64,000 bases of DNA from Deltaproteobacteria bacterium. GTDB taxonomy: Bacteria; Desulfobacterota; Binatia; Binatales; Binataceae. The stretch is taken from NCBI GenBank assembly GCA_021801125.1, contig JAJYYI010000114.1, forward strand, positions 1 through 64,000. Direction: 5' to 3'. The position numbers and the translations under genes are program-made. A model generated the notes under the pieces. The model saw nothing but the letters and a program-made list of their open reading frames with translations, did not search any database and was not told where the DNA came from. Shown one piece after another: positions 18,305-26,323 of this stretch. Numbering within the stretch: position 1 is the first letter of the stretch; each line of letters starts with the position of its first letter.

Positions 18305-18736
18305 TTAACTGCCGGGTACATACCAATGGAAGAGCATCAGGTACACAATAACGCCTGTGACCGACACGTACAGCCACAGCGGGAGCGTCACGCGGGCGAT
18401 TTTGCGATGCGCCGGGAAGCGCTCAGAGAAAGCTCGCCGCAAAGTGATCAGAACCAGTGGGATGATCGCGGCCGCCAAGCTTACATGAGTGATCAAAATT
18501 GTGAAGTATAACGGCCGAATCCAACCTTGGCCCTGAAACCGGACGTCGCCGACGTGATAGTGATAAACGCAGTATGAAATAAGAAACGCGCTAGAGACGG
18601 CGAACGCGCAGAGCATGCAGATACGATGGGCCAAAACCCGGCGGCTACGAATCAAGACGTAGCCCGCGACGAGGAGGCAAGCCGCCAAGGCGTTCAGCGT
18701 GGCATTTAGCGCCGGCAAGTCGGCAATCGCGATCAT
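18305..18736 (-). CDS. DUF420 membrane protein (CtaM/YozB-like)
   Basis: This 143-residue protein has four predicted membrane helices and conserved His residues in the pattern of DUF420 (ISYCVYHYHVGD, ILITHVSLAA, HRKIARVTLPLWLYVSVTGVIVYLMLFHWY). CtaM of Staphylococcus aureus belongs to this family and is needed for heme-A-dependent oxidase activity. Here it follows ctaA and ctaB, the heme A pathway genes. This makes a role in assembling a heme-copper oxidase likely. Confidence 0.87.
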   Translation of the reverse strand: MIAIADLPALNATLNALAACLLVAGYVLIRSRRVLAHRICMLCAFAVSSAFLISYCVYHYHVGDVRFQGQGWIRPLYFTILITHVSLAAAIIPLVLITLRRAFSERFPAHRKIARVTLPLWLYVSVTGVIVYLMLFHWYVPGS

Positions 18737-18888
18737 CGGATCACGCTGCGCACGCAGATCCGCAAGCCCGCAGATTGCAGGCGAACGGACGTTTCAAGAA
18801 AAACCCTGGCATCCGACACGGGGCGCTAGTTCCGCGGGATTGAAGATTCAGCACTGAAGTTACCTGTGAAAGACTTGAAACTGTCCAT

Positions 18889-19791
18889 CTAGGGATTGTC
18901 GAGGACCAGCGTGAGCAGGACCAACGGCAGATAGAGCAGCGAGGCAAACAGCAGTCGGCGCGCGGCGTCTCTTTCGTTGGGCCGCTGCGCCATCGCGATT
19001 CCGAAAAATAGCATCCCCAACCCCAGCACCACCGCAACCACGCAATAGACTCGGCCTGCTATACCCAGAAATACAGGCATCAGGCTCACGACGAGCAATC
19101 CAAAGCAGGTTTCAACAATCCGCCGACCGGTGAGCCGCCCCGGCTCGTCAAAGACCGGCAGAAAACGAACGTCAGCTCGCGCGAAGTCGTCGCGATAGAG
19201 CCGTGCGATAGCAAAGGTGTGCGGAAACTGCCAGAAAAACAGGATGCCGAACAGAAGCCAAGGGGCCGGCGTAGCCACACTAGCGGCCGCCGCCCACCCC
19301 GCGACCGGCGGCAACGCTCCCGACACCGCACCGACCACCGTGCAGAATGCCGAACGGTACTTAAGCGGCGTATAGGCGAGCAGGTAAATCACTCCTACGG
19401 CGGCGGTAAGCAGCGCCGCGCTCCAACCCACTTCAGTCGCTAGCACCACCCATCCCCCCACGGTCAAACCGAACCCGAATACCAGCGCCTCGGCCGGATG
19501 CAGACGACCGTCGGGCAAGGGCCGATAACGCGTCCTCAGCATCAGCGCGTCCGCTCGCCGTTCCATGTATTGATTGAGGGTCAAGGTGCCCGCGGCGGAG
19601 AGCGCCGTTCCCACCAGCAGCCTCAATCCAAGCAGCGCACTCAAGGCCCCGCTGCTGGCCAGGTAGAACCCGGCCGACGAGGTCACCAACACCATCGCCA
19701 CGATGCGTGGTTTGGTAAGCGCGAAATAGTCGGCCACCCGATTAGCCGGGCGAGCCATACCCAACGCAGTGTCGGCCGCCGGTTGACTCAC
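18889..19791 (-). CDS. ctaB: Protoheme IX farnesyltransferase (heme O synthase)
   Basis: This UbiA-family enzyme farnesylates heme B to heme O in the inner membrane. The 300-residue protein has about eight or nine membrane helices. The prenyl-diphosphate motif NQYMERRADALMLRTRYRPLP (matching NxxxDxxMxRTxxRPL) and TKPRIVAMVL near the N-terminus are present. Its start overlaps the ctaA stop by 4 nt, so the two are coupled. The oxidase subunits that would use the product are not in this window. Confidence 0.95.
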   Translation of the reverse strand: MSQPAADTALGMARPANRVADYFALTKPRIVAMVLVTSSAGFYLASSGALSALLGLRLLVGTALSAAGTLTLNQYMERRADALMLRTRYRPLPDGRLHPAEALVFGFGLTVGGWVVLATEVGWSAALLTAAVGVIYLLAYTPLKYRSAFCTVVGAVSGALPPVAGWAAAASVATPAPWLLFGILFFWQFPHTFAIARLYRDDFARADVRFLPVFDEPGRLTGRRIVETCFGLLVVSLMPVFLGIAGRVYCVVAVVLGLGMLFFGIAMAQRPNERDAARRLLFASLLYLPLVLLTLVLDNP

Positions 19792-20783
19792 GCTCGAGCC
19801 CGTCCCGCAGTGGCCTTAATCCCAGCCTGTCCCAAGGCCGCCAGATCAGCCGCGAGAGGCCGCGTGAAACGGAAGGCCCTGAGTGTCAGCGTCAGGCTCG
19901 TCGCCAAAAGCGCGGCCCCAAGCGCAACATGAGCCGTGGTCGGGACTACGGCGCGACCGCTCCAGACGGTAAGCGCGCCCAGGCTCACCTGGACGATTAG
20001 CAACGCGCCGAGCAAAAGCGCGACGCGGTAGAGCACCGGCAGGCCTCGATAGAAACGAATCACCCGGAAAACGGTCCACAAAATAAGGATCGCCACCACC
20101 AGTGCGCCCATCCGATGGGCGAAATTGACCGCTACTGGAAATGGAAAGCGGTCGGGCACCAGCCGGCCGAAGGACAGCGGGAAGTCCGGAATAACCAGGC
20201 CCGCGCCCATGTGGCGCATCAGCGCGCCGATCAGGATCTGCGCATATATGCAGGCGGTGGTCAGCGCGGCCAGACTGGCCAGCGGCAATCCACCGCGGTC
20301 GAAGGTGCGCGGTTCTTCCCCTACCCAGCGACGATTGGTAACCACGCACAGGGAAACAACCAAGCAAAAAAACGCTTGAGCGCATCCGGCGTGAGCCACC
20401 GCGATAGCCAGTGGCAGCTTGAACAGAACCGTAAGTCCGCCCAGGACCGCCTGCACGAGAACCAACCCCAGGGCGCACACCGCCATTACGCGAACGCCGC
20501 GGCGGGGTTCCCGACGCACCACCCATAGGGTCAGCGCCAGCGTCAAAAGCGCCACCAGCCCGGCAACCATCCGATGGCCATGTTCGTACAGCACACCGCC
20601 CGTCATCGCAGGGAACAATGTGCCAAACGAAAGCGGCCAATCCGGCACCGCCAGAGCCGAGCCCGTCGAGGTGACGAGCCCGCCGACGAAGATTAGCACA
20701 AAGGTCGCCGACGCCGTAAATATCGCAAACCGATGTAACCCGGTCGCTTTGGTTTCTCCTCGGAGTTCCCCGTACTCAGGCAT
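19788..20783 (-). CDS. ctaA: Heme A synthase (COX15/CtaA family)
   Basis: The enzyme oxidises the C8 methyl of heme O to make heme A. The 331-residue protein has eight membrane helices arranged as a pseudo-duplication. The motif VPDWPLSFG (47-55) recurs as IPDFPLSFG (198-206). Conserved heme-ligand histidines are seen at 68/70 (EHGHR), 131 (AHAG), 223 (AHR) and 285 (TAHVALG). It is the first gene of the ctaA-ctaB-DUF420 unit, divergent from the acyl-CoA ligase gene. Confidence 0.95.
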   Translation of the reverse strand: MPEYGELRGETKATGLHRFAIFTASATFVLIFVGGLVTSTGSALAVPDWPLSFGTLFPAMTGGVLYEHGHRMVAGLVALLTLALTLWVVRREPRRGVRVMAVCALGLVLVQAVLGGLTVLFKLPLAIAVAHAGCAQAFFCLVVSLCVVTNRRWVGEEPRTFDRGGLPLASLAALTTACIYAQILIGALMRHMGAGLVIPDFPLSFGRLVPDRFPFPVAVNFAHRMGALVVAILILWTVFRVIRFYRGLPVLYRVALLLGALLIVQVSLGALTVWSGRAVVPTTAHVALGAALLATSLTLTLRAFRFTRPLAADLAALGQAGIKATAGRARA

Positions 20784-21261
20784 CGGACTGCCATCCAGAG
20801 CTTATTGGCATCTTCAATCCAATCAAGAACGGTTGCGGGCGCAACCTCGCCACGCTTGACCCGATTGTGTTGATTATTATTACCTATCCTGAACGGGGAG
20901 GGAATGCGGTTTAAGGTTGGCTTGCATTTCCCTGGTTTGTCGGCGTAACCAACTGGTCGCGTGGCGTGACGGACCGGCCCTTTGCTCCGCCAACGGCGCG
21001 CGGATCGCTCTTAGCCACAGGGGCGCACACGCCGCGTTGGGCGCCGGCGCCTCGGACTTAAAATTGGCGCCAAGCATAGGCGAGATACCGATACGCTTTC
21101 GATAAAGGCGCGAAGGCACAAGCGGTCATCGCTAGGGTACGACGGCTCGCCAGCGCCTTTACGCTGAAACGCCGCGGCCACGGCGCGCCGTGGCCGCCAT
21201 GACAGGCAGCCGCGCTAAGCTCGGAAGACGGCTTTTGCCATGGGTCAAGAAAAAACCTGCA
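20784..21261. promoter_or_regulatory. Divergent ctaA / acyl-CoA ligase control region
   Basis: This 478-bp gap holds no convincing gene. I see an inverted repeat GGTTGCG-gg-CGCAACC (20831-20846), and 9 bp after it a possible plus-strand -35 TTGACC (20856-20861) with TATTAC at 20878-20883 after 16 bp. The -10 is a weak match and the leader to the ligase would be long. A second palindrome lies at the ligase end and is listed separately. Promoters for both directions are expected here, but none is certain. Confidence 0.35.
21174..21197. repeat. 24-bp perfect palindrome upstream of the acyl-CoA ligase gene
   Basis: The half-site GCGGCCACGGCG is followed directly by its reverse complement with no spacer. 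It lies 65 bp before the preferred start of the ligase gene. A dyad of this length is a plausible operator for a dimeric regulator, such as a TetR/FadR-type protein. As RNA it would be a strong hairpin in the leader. No T-run follows. Confidence 0.8.
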
Positions 21262-23061
21262 ATGAACCCAACGATTTCCGAAGTGACGGTCGGCGCGCTC
21301 TTTGAGCGTCAGGCCAAAACCTTCGGCCCCCGGACGTTTCTTAAGCAAAAGCAAAGCGGCCATTGGCGTTCCTATTCCTGGACTGAGGTAGCCCAGGCCT
21401 CGGAACGCCTGCGAGCCGGTTTGCTCAAGCTCGGCGTGAGACCCACGGATAGGATCGCAATCATTTCCGAGAACTGCCCGCAATGGGTGATCGCGGACCA
21501 AGCGGGGCTGGGATTGGGGGCTACCATCGTTCCGCTCTACACGACGATCAGCACCGAGGAAACACAGTTCATTCTCAACGACTCAGAGGCGGTTGTCGCC
21601 GCCGTTTACGGTGAGGCAACGGCGCGGAAGATCCTCGGACTTAGCCGCAATCTCCCGGCCCTGAAGTACGTCTTGCTGATGCACCCCGGCGCCGTAAGCC
21701 AGCCGGCTTCCGGCACGCTCGGGTCGGCGCCGGCGGTGGTCGCGCCCGGCGACTTTGATCGCGAGGAGCCCGCACCACAATTCGAGGGTAATCGAGATTT
21801 ACTGGCGACGATCATTTACACGTCAGGCACGACCGGCTCGCCCAAAGGCGTGATGCTTACGCACGGGAACCTTCTGGCGAACAGTGAGGTAAGCGCCGCG
21901 GCGATCAACTTGGGCACCGACGATGAACTGCTTTCGTTTTTGCCCTTGGCTCACGCCTTCGAGCGCACCGCCGGCTACTACACGCCCATGGCGGTCGGCG
22001 CGATGATCGCGTACGCTGAAGGGCTCTCGCAACTGGCGCAGAACCTGCGCGAAATTCAGCCGACACACTTTCTGACCGTCCCGCGCCTTCTAGAAGTCGT
22101 GCGCGACCGGGTTCGGCGCGCGGTAGACGAAGCTCCGGCGTACCGAAGAAAGCTCTTCGCCGCGGCGATGAAAGTCGGTCGTCAGGCGGCGGAGTTTCGC
22201 TGGCGCGGCAAACAACCACCGCCTCACGTTGCGCTGGCGATGGCTCTGTTTCGGCCGCTCGTGTTCGCCAAGATTCGCGCATTGTTTGGTTCGCGCCTGC
22301 GTTATCTAATCTGCGGAGGCGCCGCGCTTTCGGTCGAGACCATGAACTTTCTGGCGGCGGCCGAGGTGCCCATTGTCGAGGGTTACGGGCTGACCGAGGC
22401 TGGCCCCGTGGTCTCGGTCAATGTTCACGGACGAACTCGGGCGGGCACGGTGGGCCTGCCGCTTAGCAACGTCGAGGTCACCTTGGCCCCTGACGGCGAA
22501 ATTCTTGTCAGGGGACCAAGCGTGATGAAGGGCTACTACAAGCGCGAGGAGGAAACGCGCGAAGTACTCGACGCCGACGGATGGCTCCATACCGGAGACC
22601 TCGGCACGATCGACGCCGAGGGGTTCATCTCAATCCGCGAGCGCAAAAAAGAGATAATCGTCCTTTCCGGCGGAAAGAACGTCTCACCGGCTTACCTCGA
22701 AAACAAGCTCACGGGCGATCCTTTCATCGCTCAGGCCTGCGTGGTGGGAGACGACCGCAAGCATCTCGGCGCCCTGTTGGTGCCCGACTTCGAGGCGCTC
22801 AAAGCGTACGTCAAGGAGCGCAACCTAAAAGAGACCGCCCACGATGCCCTTACGCGTAGCGCCGAAATCCGCGATTTTTATTCGCGCCGGCTGCGCGAGA
22901 TAAACCGCCACCTGGCCACGCACGAGAAGATCGGGGCCTTCTGCCTCATCGCGCAAACCTTCTCTCAGGAGAACGACGAGCTAACGCCCACTCTCAAGGT
23001 ACGGCGCAAGGTGATCCAGAGCCGCTACCAAAGAGAGATCGAGGCGATGTTTAACGCCTAA
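21262..23061 (+). CDS. Long-chain acyl-CoA synthetase (AMP-forming, FadD-like)
   Basis: The enzyme activates fatty acids to acyl-CoA via acyl-AMP. It contains the P-loop-like motif YTSGTTGSPKGVMLTHGN, the GYGLTEAGPVV motif, the hinge GWLHTGDLG..GFISIRERKKE and the C-terminal Lys region LSGGKNVSPAYLENKL. From the ATG at 21262 the protein is 599 residues and begins MNPTISEVTVGALFERQ, a normal N-terminus. The longer ORF from 21190 would start inside a 24-bp palindrome and adds a basic, non-conserved stretch. No clear Shine-Dalgarno is visible before the chosen ATG. It is transcribed divergently from ctaA. Confidence 0.93.
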   Translation: MNPTISEVTVGALFERQAKTFGPRTFLKQKQSGHWRSYSWTEVAQASERLRAGLLKLGVRPTDRIAIISENCPQWVIADQAGLGLGATIVPLYTTISTEETQFILNDSEAVVAAVYGEATARKILGLSRNLPALKYVLLMHPGAVSQPASGTLGSAPAVVAPGDFDREEPAPQFEGNRDLLATIIYTSGTTGSPKGVMLTHGNLLANSEVSAAAINLGTDDELLSFLPLAHAFERTAGYYTPMAVGAMIAYAEGLSQLAQNLREIQPTHFLTVPRLLEVVRDRVRRAVDEAPAYRRKLFAAAMKVGRQAAEFRWRGKQPPPHVALAMALFRPLVFAKIRALFGSRLRYLICGGAALSVETMNFLAAAEVPIVEGYGLTEAGPVVSVNVHGRTRAGTVGLPLSNVEVTLAPDGEILVRGPSVMKGYYKREEETREVLDADGWLHTGDLGTIDAEGFISIRERKKEIIVLSGGKNVSPAYLENKLTGDPFIAQACVVGDDRKHLGALLVPDFEALKAYVKERNLKETAHDALTRSAEIRDFYSRRLREINRHLATHEKIGAFCLIAQTFSQENDELTPTLKVRRKVIQSRYQREIEAMFNA

Positions 23062-23132
23062 GAGACCTCGCATCCGTCGGCACGGCGAGGCGTGGTTCAG
23101 CGGGCAGAAATTATGCGGCGTGGCCGCGGGCG

Positions 23133-23663
23133 TCAGCCGCTTGAGTTGCCCTTAGCGACCGCGTCCGTATCGTTTCGCTTGCCATCCCCCGCCATCTGGT
23201 CATGAATCGTCATCAGCCGCCGGATCAGGTAAGCGCGGTTTCCTTTAGGCGTCTGCACTTCGATTTCATCGCCTTGGCCGCGGCCTAACAACGCCTTTCC
23301 GAGCGGCGACGAGAGCGAAATTCGGTTGAGCGCGGCGTCCACCTCTTCGGGTACAACGATCTCGAACTCAACCTCTTTGCCGTCGTCCAGGTCTTCAAGC
23401 CAAACTTTGCTGCCCAAGCCGACGCTGTCGCGCGGCACTGAGTCGGCGTTGATTCGCGACAGCTCGGCGATTCGCAATTCGACGTTGGATAATCGCGCGC
23501 GCAAGAACTCCTGTCGTTGTTTGGCCATGGCATACTCGGCGTTTTCCGAGAGATCGCCATGCGCCCGCGCGCGCTCCAGTTCGCGCGGCAGGTCGATCGT
23601 CAGTTCGCGGTGGATAGTCTCGGCTTCTTTACGCAACCGCTGGATCACAGGCAATTCGGCCAT
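23133..23663 (-). CDS. greA: GreA/GreB-family transcript cleavage factor
   Basis: Gre factors insert a coiled coil into the RNA polymerase secondary channel and stimulate cleavage of backtracked RNA. The tip motif GDLSENAEY (36-44) includes the two acidic residues needed for catalysis, Asp37 and Glu40. The coiled coil and the FKBP-like C-terminal domain (SLSSPLGKALLGRGQGDEIEVQTPKG) follow. I use the ATG at 23663 because an AGGAGG stands 8 nt before it; the ORF upstream is not conserved. At 176 residues it is slightly longer than E. coli GreA because of a polar tail. Confidence 0.92.
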   Translation of the reverse strand: MAELPVIQRLRKEAETIHRELTIDLPRELERARAHGDLSENAEYAMAKQRQEFLRARLSNVELRIAELSRINADSVPRDSVGLGSKVWLEDLDDGKEVEFEIVVPEEVDAALNRISLSSPLGKALLGRGQGDEIEVQTPKGNRAYLIRRLMTIHDQMAGDGKRNDTDAVAKGNSSG

Positions 23664-23901
23664 CGAGCTATCCTCCTCCCGTGCGGGTTTTCGTGAGAGT
23701 GGGCGTGCCGGCCGCTTGGCGAGCATCCGAGAAACTCTCGTGCGCAATTTCCGACCCGCCATATGGCGTTCGGCCCCACTCGCTCAACCAAGCGCGGCCA
23801 CGCATCGAAATTCGCCCCCTTAACACCCTCTGTTAACCTACGGGAGCCCGATCCGGCATCGGTTGTCAAGACCTGCCGGACGCGCGCGCATGACGAATCG
23901 T

Positions 23902-24135
23902 TTAGTCGGCGATTATCGAGGTCAAGCTACGCGTAATTCCCCCGATACTCTGGATCTTGTGCACCACCAATTCCCCCAACGACGATACGTCCGGCGCGTC
24001 GGCCACGGCAATAATATCGTAAGGTCCAGTAACCGCGTGCGCTGAGCTAACTCCAGCAACGGCTCTTAGCTTTTGCGATACCTCCTTGGCCTTGCCGGGT
24101 GAAGTGTCAATCAAAATATATGCTCTGACCGCCAT
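23902..24135 (-). CDS. Stand-alone Lrp/AsnC ligand-binding (RAM) domain protein
   Basis: The 77-residue protein is a single AsnC_trans_reg/RAM domain: AVRAYILIDTSPGKAKEVSQKLRAVAGVSSAHAVTGPYD at the start and a second half SLGELVVHKIQSIGGITRSLT. No DNA-binding helix-turn-helix is present. The ATG at 24135 has a GAGAGGGA ribosome site. Such small proteins form dimers that bind amino acids or other small ligands and may act as sensors or partners of full-length Lrp. It lies downstream of the 3-hydroxyacyl-CoA dehydrogenase gene. Confidence 0.88.
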   Translation of the reverse strand: MAVRAYILIDTSPGKAKEVSQKLRAVAGVSSAHAVTGPYDIIAVADAPDVSSLGELVVHKIQSIGGITRSLTSIIAD

Positions 24136-24277
24136 AGACGTCCCTCTCTTTCGCGCAAACCGCCCTGAAGGCGCCTCCGCGTTTATTCCAGGCGAGTCGG
24201 CTTGGCTTGCGACTACGTCAACCCTCGGCAGCGCATCTTGCACGCTCGCAAGGAACGAGAAGATGACCCATCATGAC

Positions 24278-25174
24278 TTAGGTCTGCTGAGTGGCGGGAG
24301 CAATCTGATTACCTTGCGCGTCGTATCGGTAGAAACCGCGGCCGGTCTTGCGTCCGAGAAATCCCGCGTCGACGTACTGTTTGAGCAACGGGCAAGGGCG
24401 GTATTTACTGTCGCCAAGCCCCTTATGGAGCACCTCCATAACCGCAAGACATATGTCCAGTCCGATAAAGTCGGCCAACTCAAGCGGACCCATCGGCTGA
24501 TTGGATCCGAACTTCATGCCGGTGTCGATGTCGAGAACACTGCCCGCGCCTTCATACAGCGCGAACACTGCTTCGTTGATCATCGGAATCAAAATGCGGT
24601 TCACGACAAAACCCGGATAGTCCCGCGCGGTTATAGCCATCTTATCCATCCGCTTGGCCAGGAATAGAGCCGTCGCATAGGTTTCGTCGGAGGTCGCAAG
24701 ACCACGCACTATCTCGACCAGCTTCATCACCGGCGCCGGGTTCATGAAATGGATGCCGATAAAGCGCTCCGCCCTCCCGCTGCGCGCTCCCATGCGCGTG
24801 ATCGAGATCGACGAGGTGTTGGAGGCGAAAATTACCTCGGGACGGCAAAAACGATTCAACTCTTGGAAAAGCGTCGCCTTAACCTTCTCATCTTCGACGA
24901 CGGCCTCGATCACAAGATCGGCTCTCGCCAAGTCTTTGAGTTCGAGCGTAGTGCTGACCCGCCTGAACAGACTGTCGCACGCTTCCCTGGTGATGCGACC
25001 GCGCGACACCGCGCGCTCGAGGCTGTTCGCGATTCGCTTCAAACCCTGCTCGCAAGCATCGCGATCAACGTCGGTCAGGAGCACCTCGAATCCGCTGCGA
25101 GCGGCGACCTCGGCGATCCCAGCACCCATCTGCCCGGCGCCGATCACGCCTATTACGTTTAGTTGATGGTTCAT
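24278..25174 (-). CDS. 3-hydroxybutyryl/3-hydroxyacyl-CoA dehydrogenase
   Basis: The enzyme interconverts (S)-3-hydroxyacyl-CoA and 3-ketoacyl-CoA with NAD(H). The Rossmann motif GAGQMG lies at residues 12-17, with [10 protein letters not shown] in the middle. The catalytic dyad is His142 ([18 protein letters not shown]) and Glu154. The C-terminal dimerisation domain has [19 protein letters not shown] and ends with [13 protein letters not shown]. The 298-residue length fits the Hbd/PaaH type. It is one of several acyl-CoA enzymes in the window. Confidence 0.94.
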   Translation of the reverse strand: MNHQLNVIGVIGAGQMGAGIAEVAARSGFEVLLTDVDRDACEQGLKRIANSLERAVSRGRITREACDSLFRRVSTTLELKDLARADLVIEAVVEDEKVKATLFQELNRFCRPEVIFASNTSSISITRMGARSGRAERFIGIHFMNPAPVMKLVEIVRGLATSDETYATALFLAKRMDKMAITARDYPGFVVNRILIPMINEAVFALYEGAGSVLDIDTGMKFGSNQPMGPLELADFIGLDICLAVMEVLHKGLGDSKYRPCPLLKQYVDAGFLGRKTGRGFYRYDAQGNQIAPATQQT

Positions 25175-25428
25175 TCGGCGAGTATTCCTGTACGCGGTTA
25201 CAATCCGCCGCTAAAGCGGGCCGCGAACGTCCAGTCCGAGTTGCCGTGGCGAAGGCTGGAAGCGCGTGGTCCCTGCGCTTATCGGCCTGCCTCAAGTGAC
25301 AAGCAATAACGACTCCAGGTACCGTGAGTCAAACCCCCTCTGCCGCCGTTACCGCCCGCCTCGTTTGCTCGGTCCCTGATTTTAGCGGCTTAATAACGGC
25401 CAGCCTTGCAGTCGGTACCACGCTGACG

Positions 25429-25941
25429 CTACGGCTGCTGTAGTCGAACCACGGTTTGCCCTGCGCTTTTCCACCCTTCGATCCCCTCGGGCATCACGCT
25501 GACGTCCTTGTATCCCGCGTCGACCGCCCGCCGGGCGGCCCTATGCGACGCCGTTCAGGCCTTGTCAAAACAGTAAAAAACCAGTTTTGCGGTTTTGTCG
25601 CGCGGCAGTTCGGTCGACACATCGTAAGCGCTTTCCGAGCTGAGCAAGACGGCGCCGGGGATAACGCCTTCCTGCTCTCGAACCGCGGAGAAGTTAGCGT
25701 CCAAAACGACCACTTTCGGTTGGTTGGACGCCTTCATGCGCACGAGATCGTTAACGTGAACTATTTTAAAATCCTGCTTGTCGGAGGAGCCCAACAACGA
25801 CGGAAGATCGAAGGCGCCGGCGGAAGGCGCCGCCGCAAGGAGGATCAGCACAAGGCCTAAGGTCACCCACGCACCGAACATCAATTCCCGTCGTCTGGCT
25901 CCCTGGGAGAGCCGCGCGCGGACTGTGACTCTTAATGGCAT
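25429..25941 (-). CDS. Exported rhodanese-like protein with in-frame TGA (candidate selenoprotein)
   Basis: The ORF track ends this gene at a TGA (25555-25557) after 128 residues, in the middle of a rhodanese domain. Read through, the frame continues 41 more residues to a TAG (25429-25431). These contain the remaining rhodanese end (TASHRAARRAVDAGYKDVSV, then MPEGIEGWKSAG). The TGA follows LVFYCFDKA, so it takes the place of the second Cys in the C-x4-C pattern that relatives show as YCxNxxCxAS. Cys124 and the TGA codon 129 would form a Cys/Sec pair. The N-terminus is a signal peptide (cleavage near SAGA), so the protein should be periplasmic. The start could also be the ATG at 25881. Selenocysteine, a nonsense mutation or a sequencing error are possible. 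The conserved downstream frame and the adjacent hairpin favour the first. Confidence 0.65.
25517..25551 (-). promoter_or_regulatory. Stem-loop directly after the in-frame TGA (possible bacterial SECIS)
   Basis: Three nt after the UGA the RNA forms GCGUCG (25551-25546) paired with CGACGC (25522-25517). A bulge CAUAGG follows on one side, then a 7-bp inner helix GCCGCCC / GGGCGGU (25539-25533 with 25529-25523) closed by a GGC loop. The apical loop is 22 nt from the UGA and starts with G. Both points agree with the bacterial SECIS description as I remember it (loop about 16-37 nt away, G in the first two loop positions). SelB binding is not shown. Confidence 0.5.
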
Positions 25942-26323
25942 GTGGCTATATTATCGCCCGGCAACTCATTCGGCACTAGTCTTGCGCGTTGATCGCGCAT
26001 TACACCGAAAACCTCAAGCAACGAGCCGTGCCGCTCAAACTATCGAGACACGCCGCCGAGGTGAGCCCGGCAGAACCCAGCGTCGCGCAGTGGCGCGAAA
26101 GCGGCGCCTTTCGAGGGTGCATAGCCTAGCCCGGTCACGCACTGTATGGTTTTGCGTAGCTTTACAATGCGCAAAACGTTCCGCGGCCGATTTCGAAGCG
26201 GGACGGGTCTCCTTCAATGCGGCGTGGCGCCGCTTGACAGGGTCACTTGTACGTTTCAAGATGGTTATGGGTAATATTAAGAATCACTCTCAATTTCACT
26301 GAAGTCGAGCAGTTTGAGAACTC
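25942..26323 (+). promoter_or_regulatory. Upstream region of the iron permease gene with a Fur-like half-conserved site
   Basis: No gene is visible in this 382-bp gap. Near its end are a good -35 TTGACA (26233-26238) with only a poor -10 after 17 bp, and an AT-rich stretch with TTAAGAATCACTCTCAATTTC (26277-26297). The latter resembles a Fur-box right half (AATCATTCTCATTT type). Iron-dependent repression of an FTR1 permease would make sense. The match is by eye and incomplete. Confidence 0.3.
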
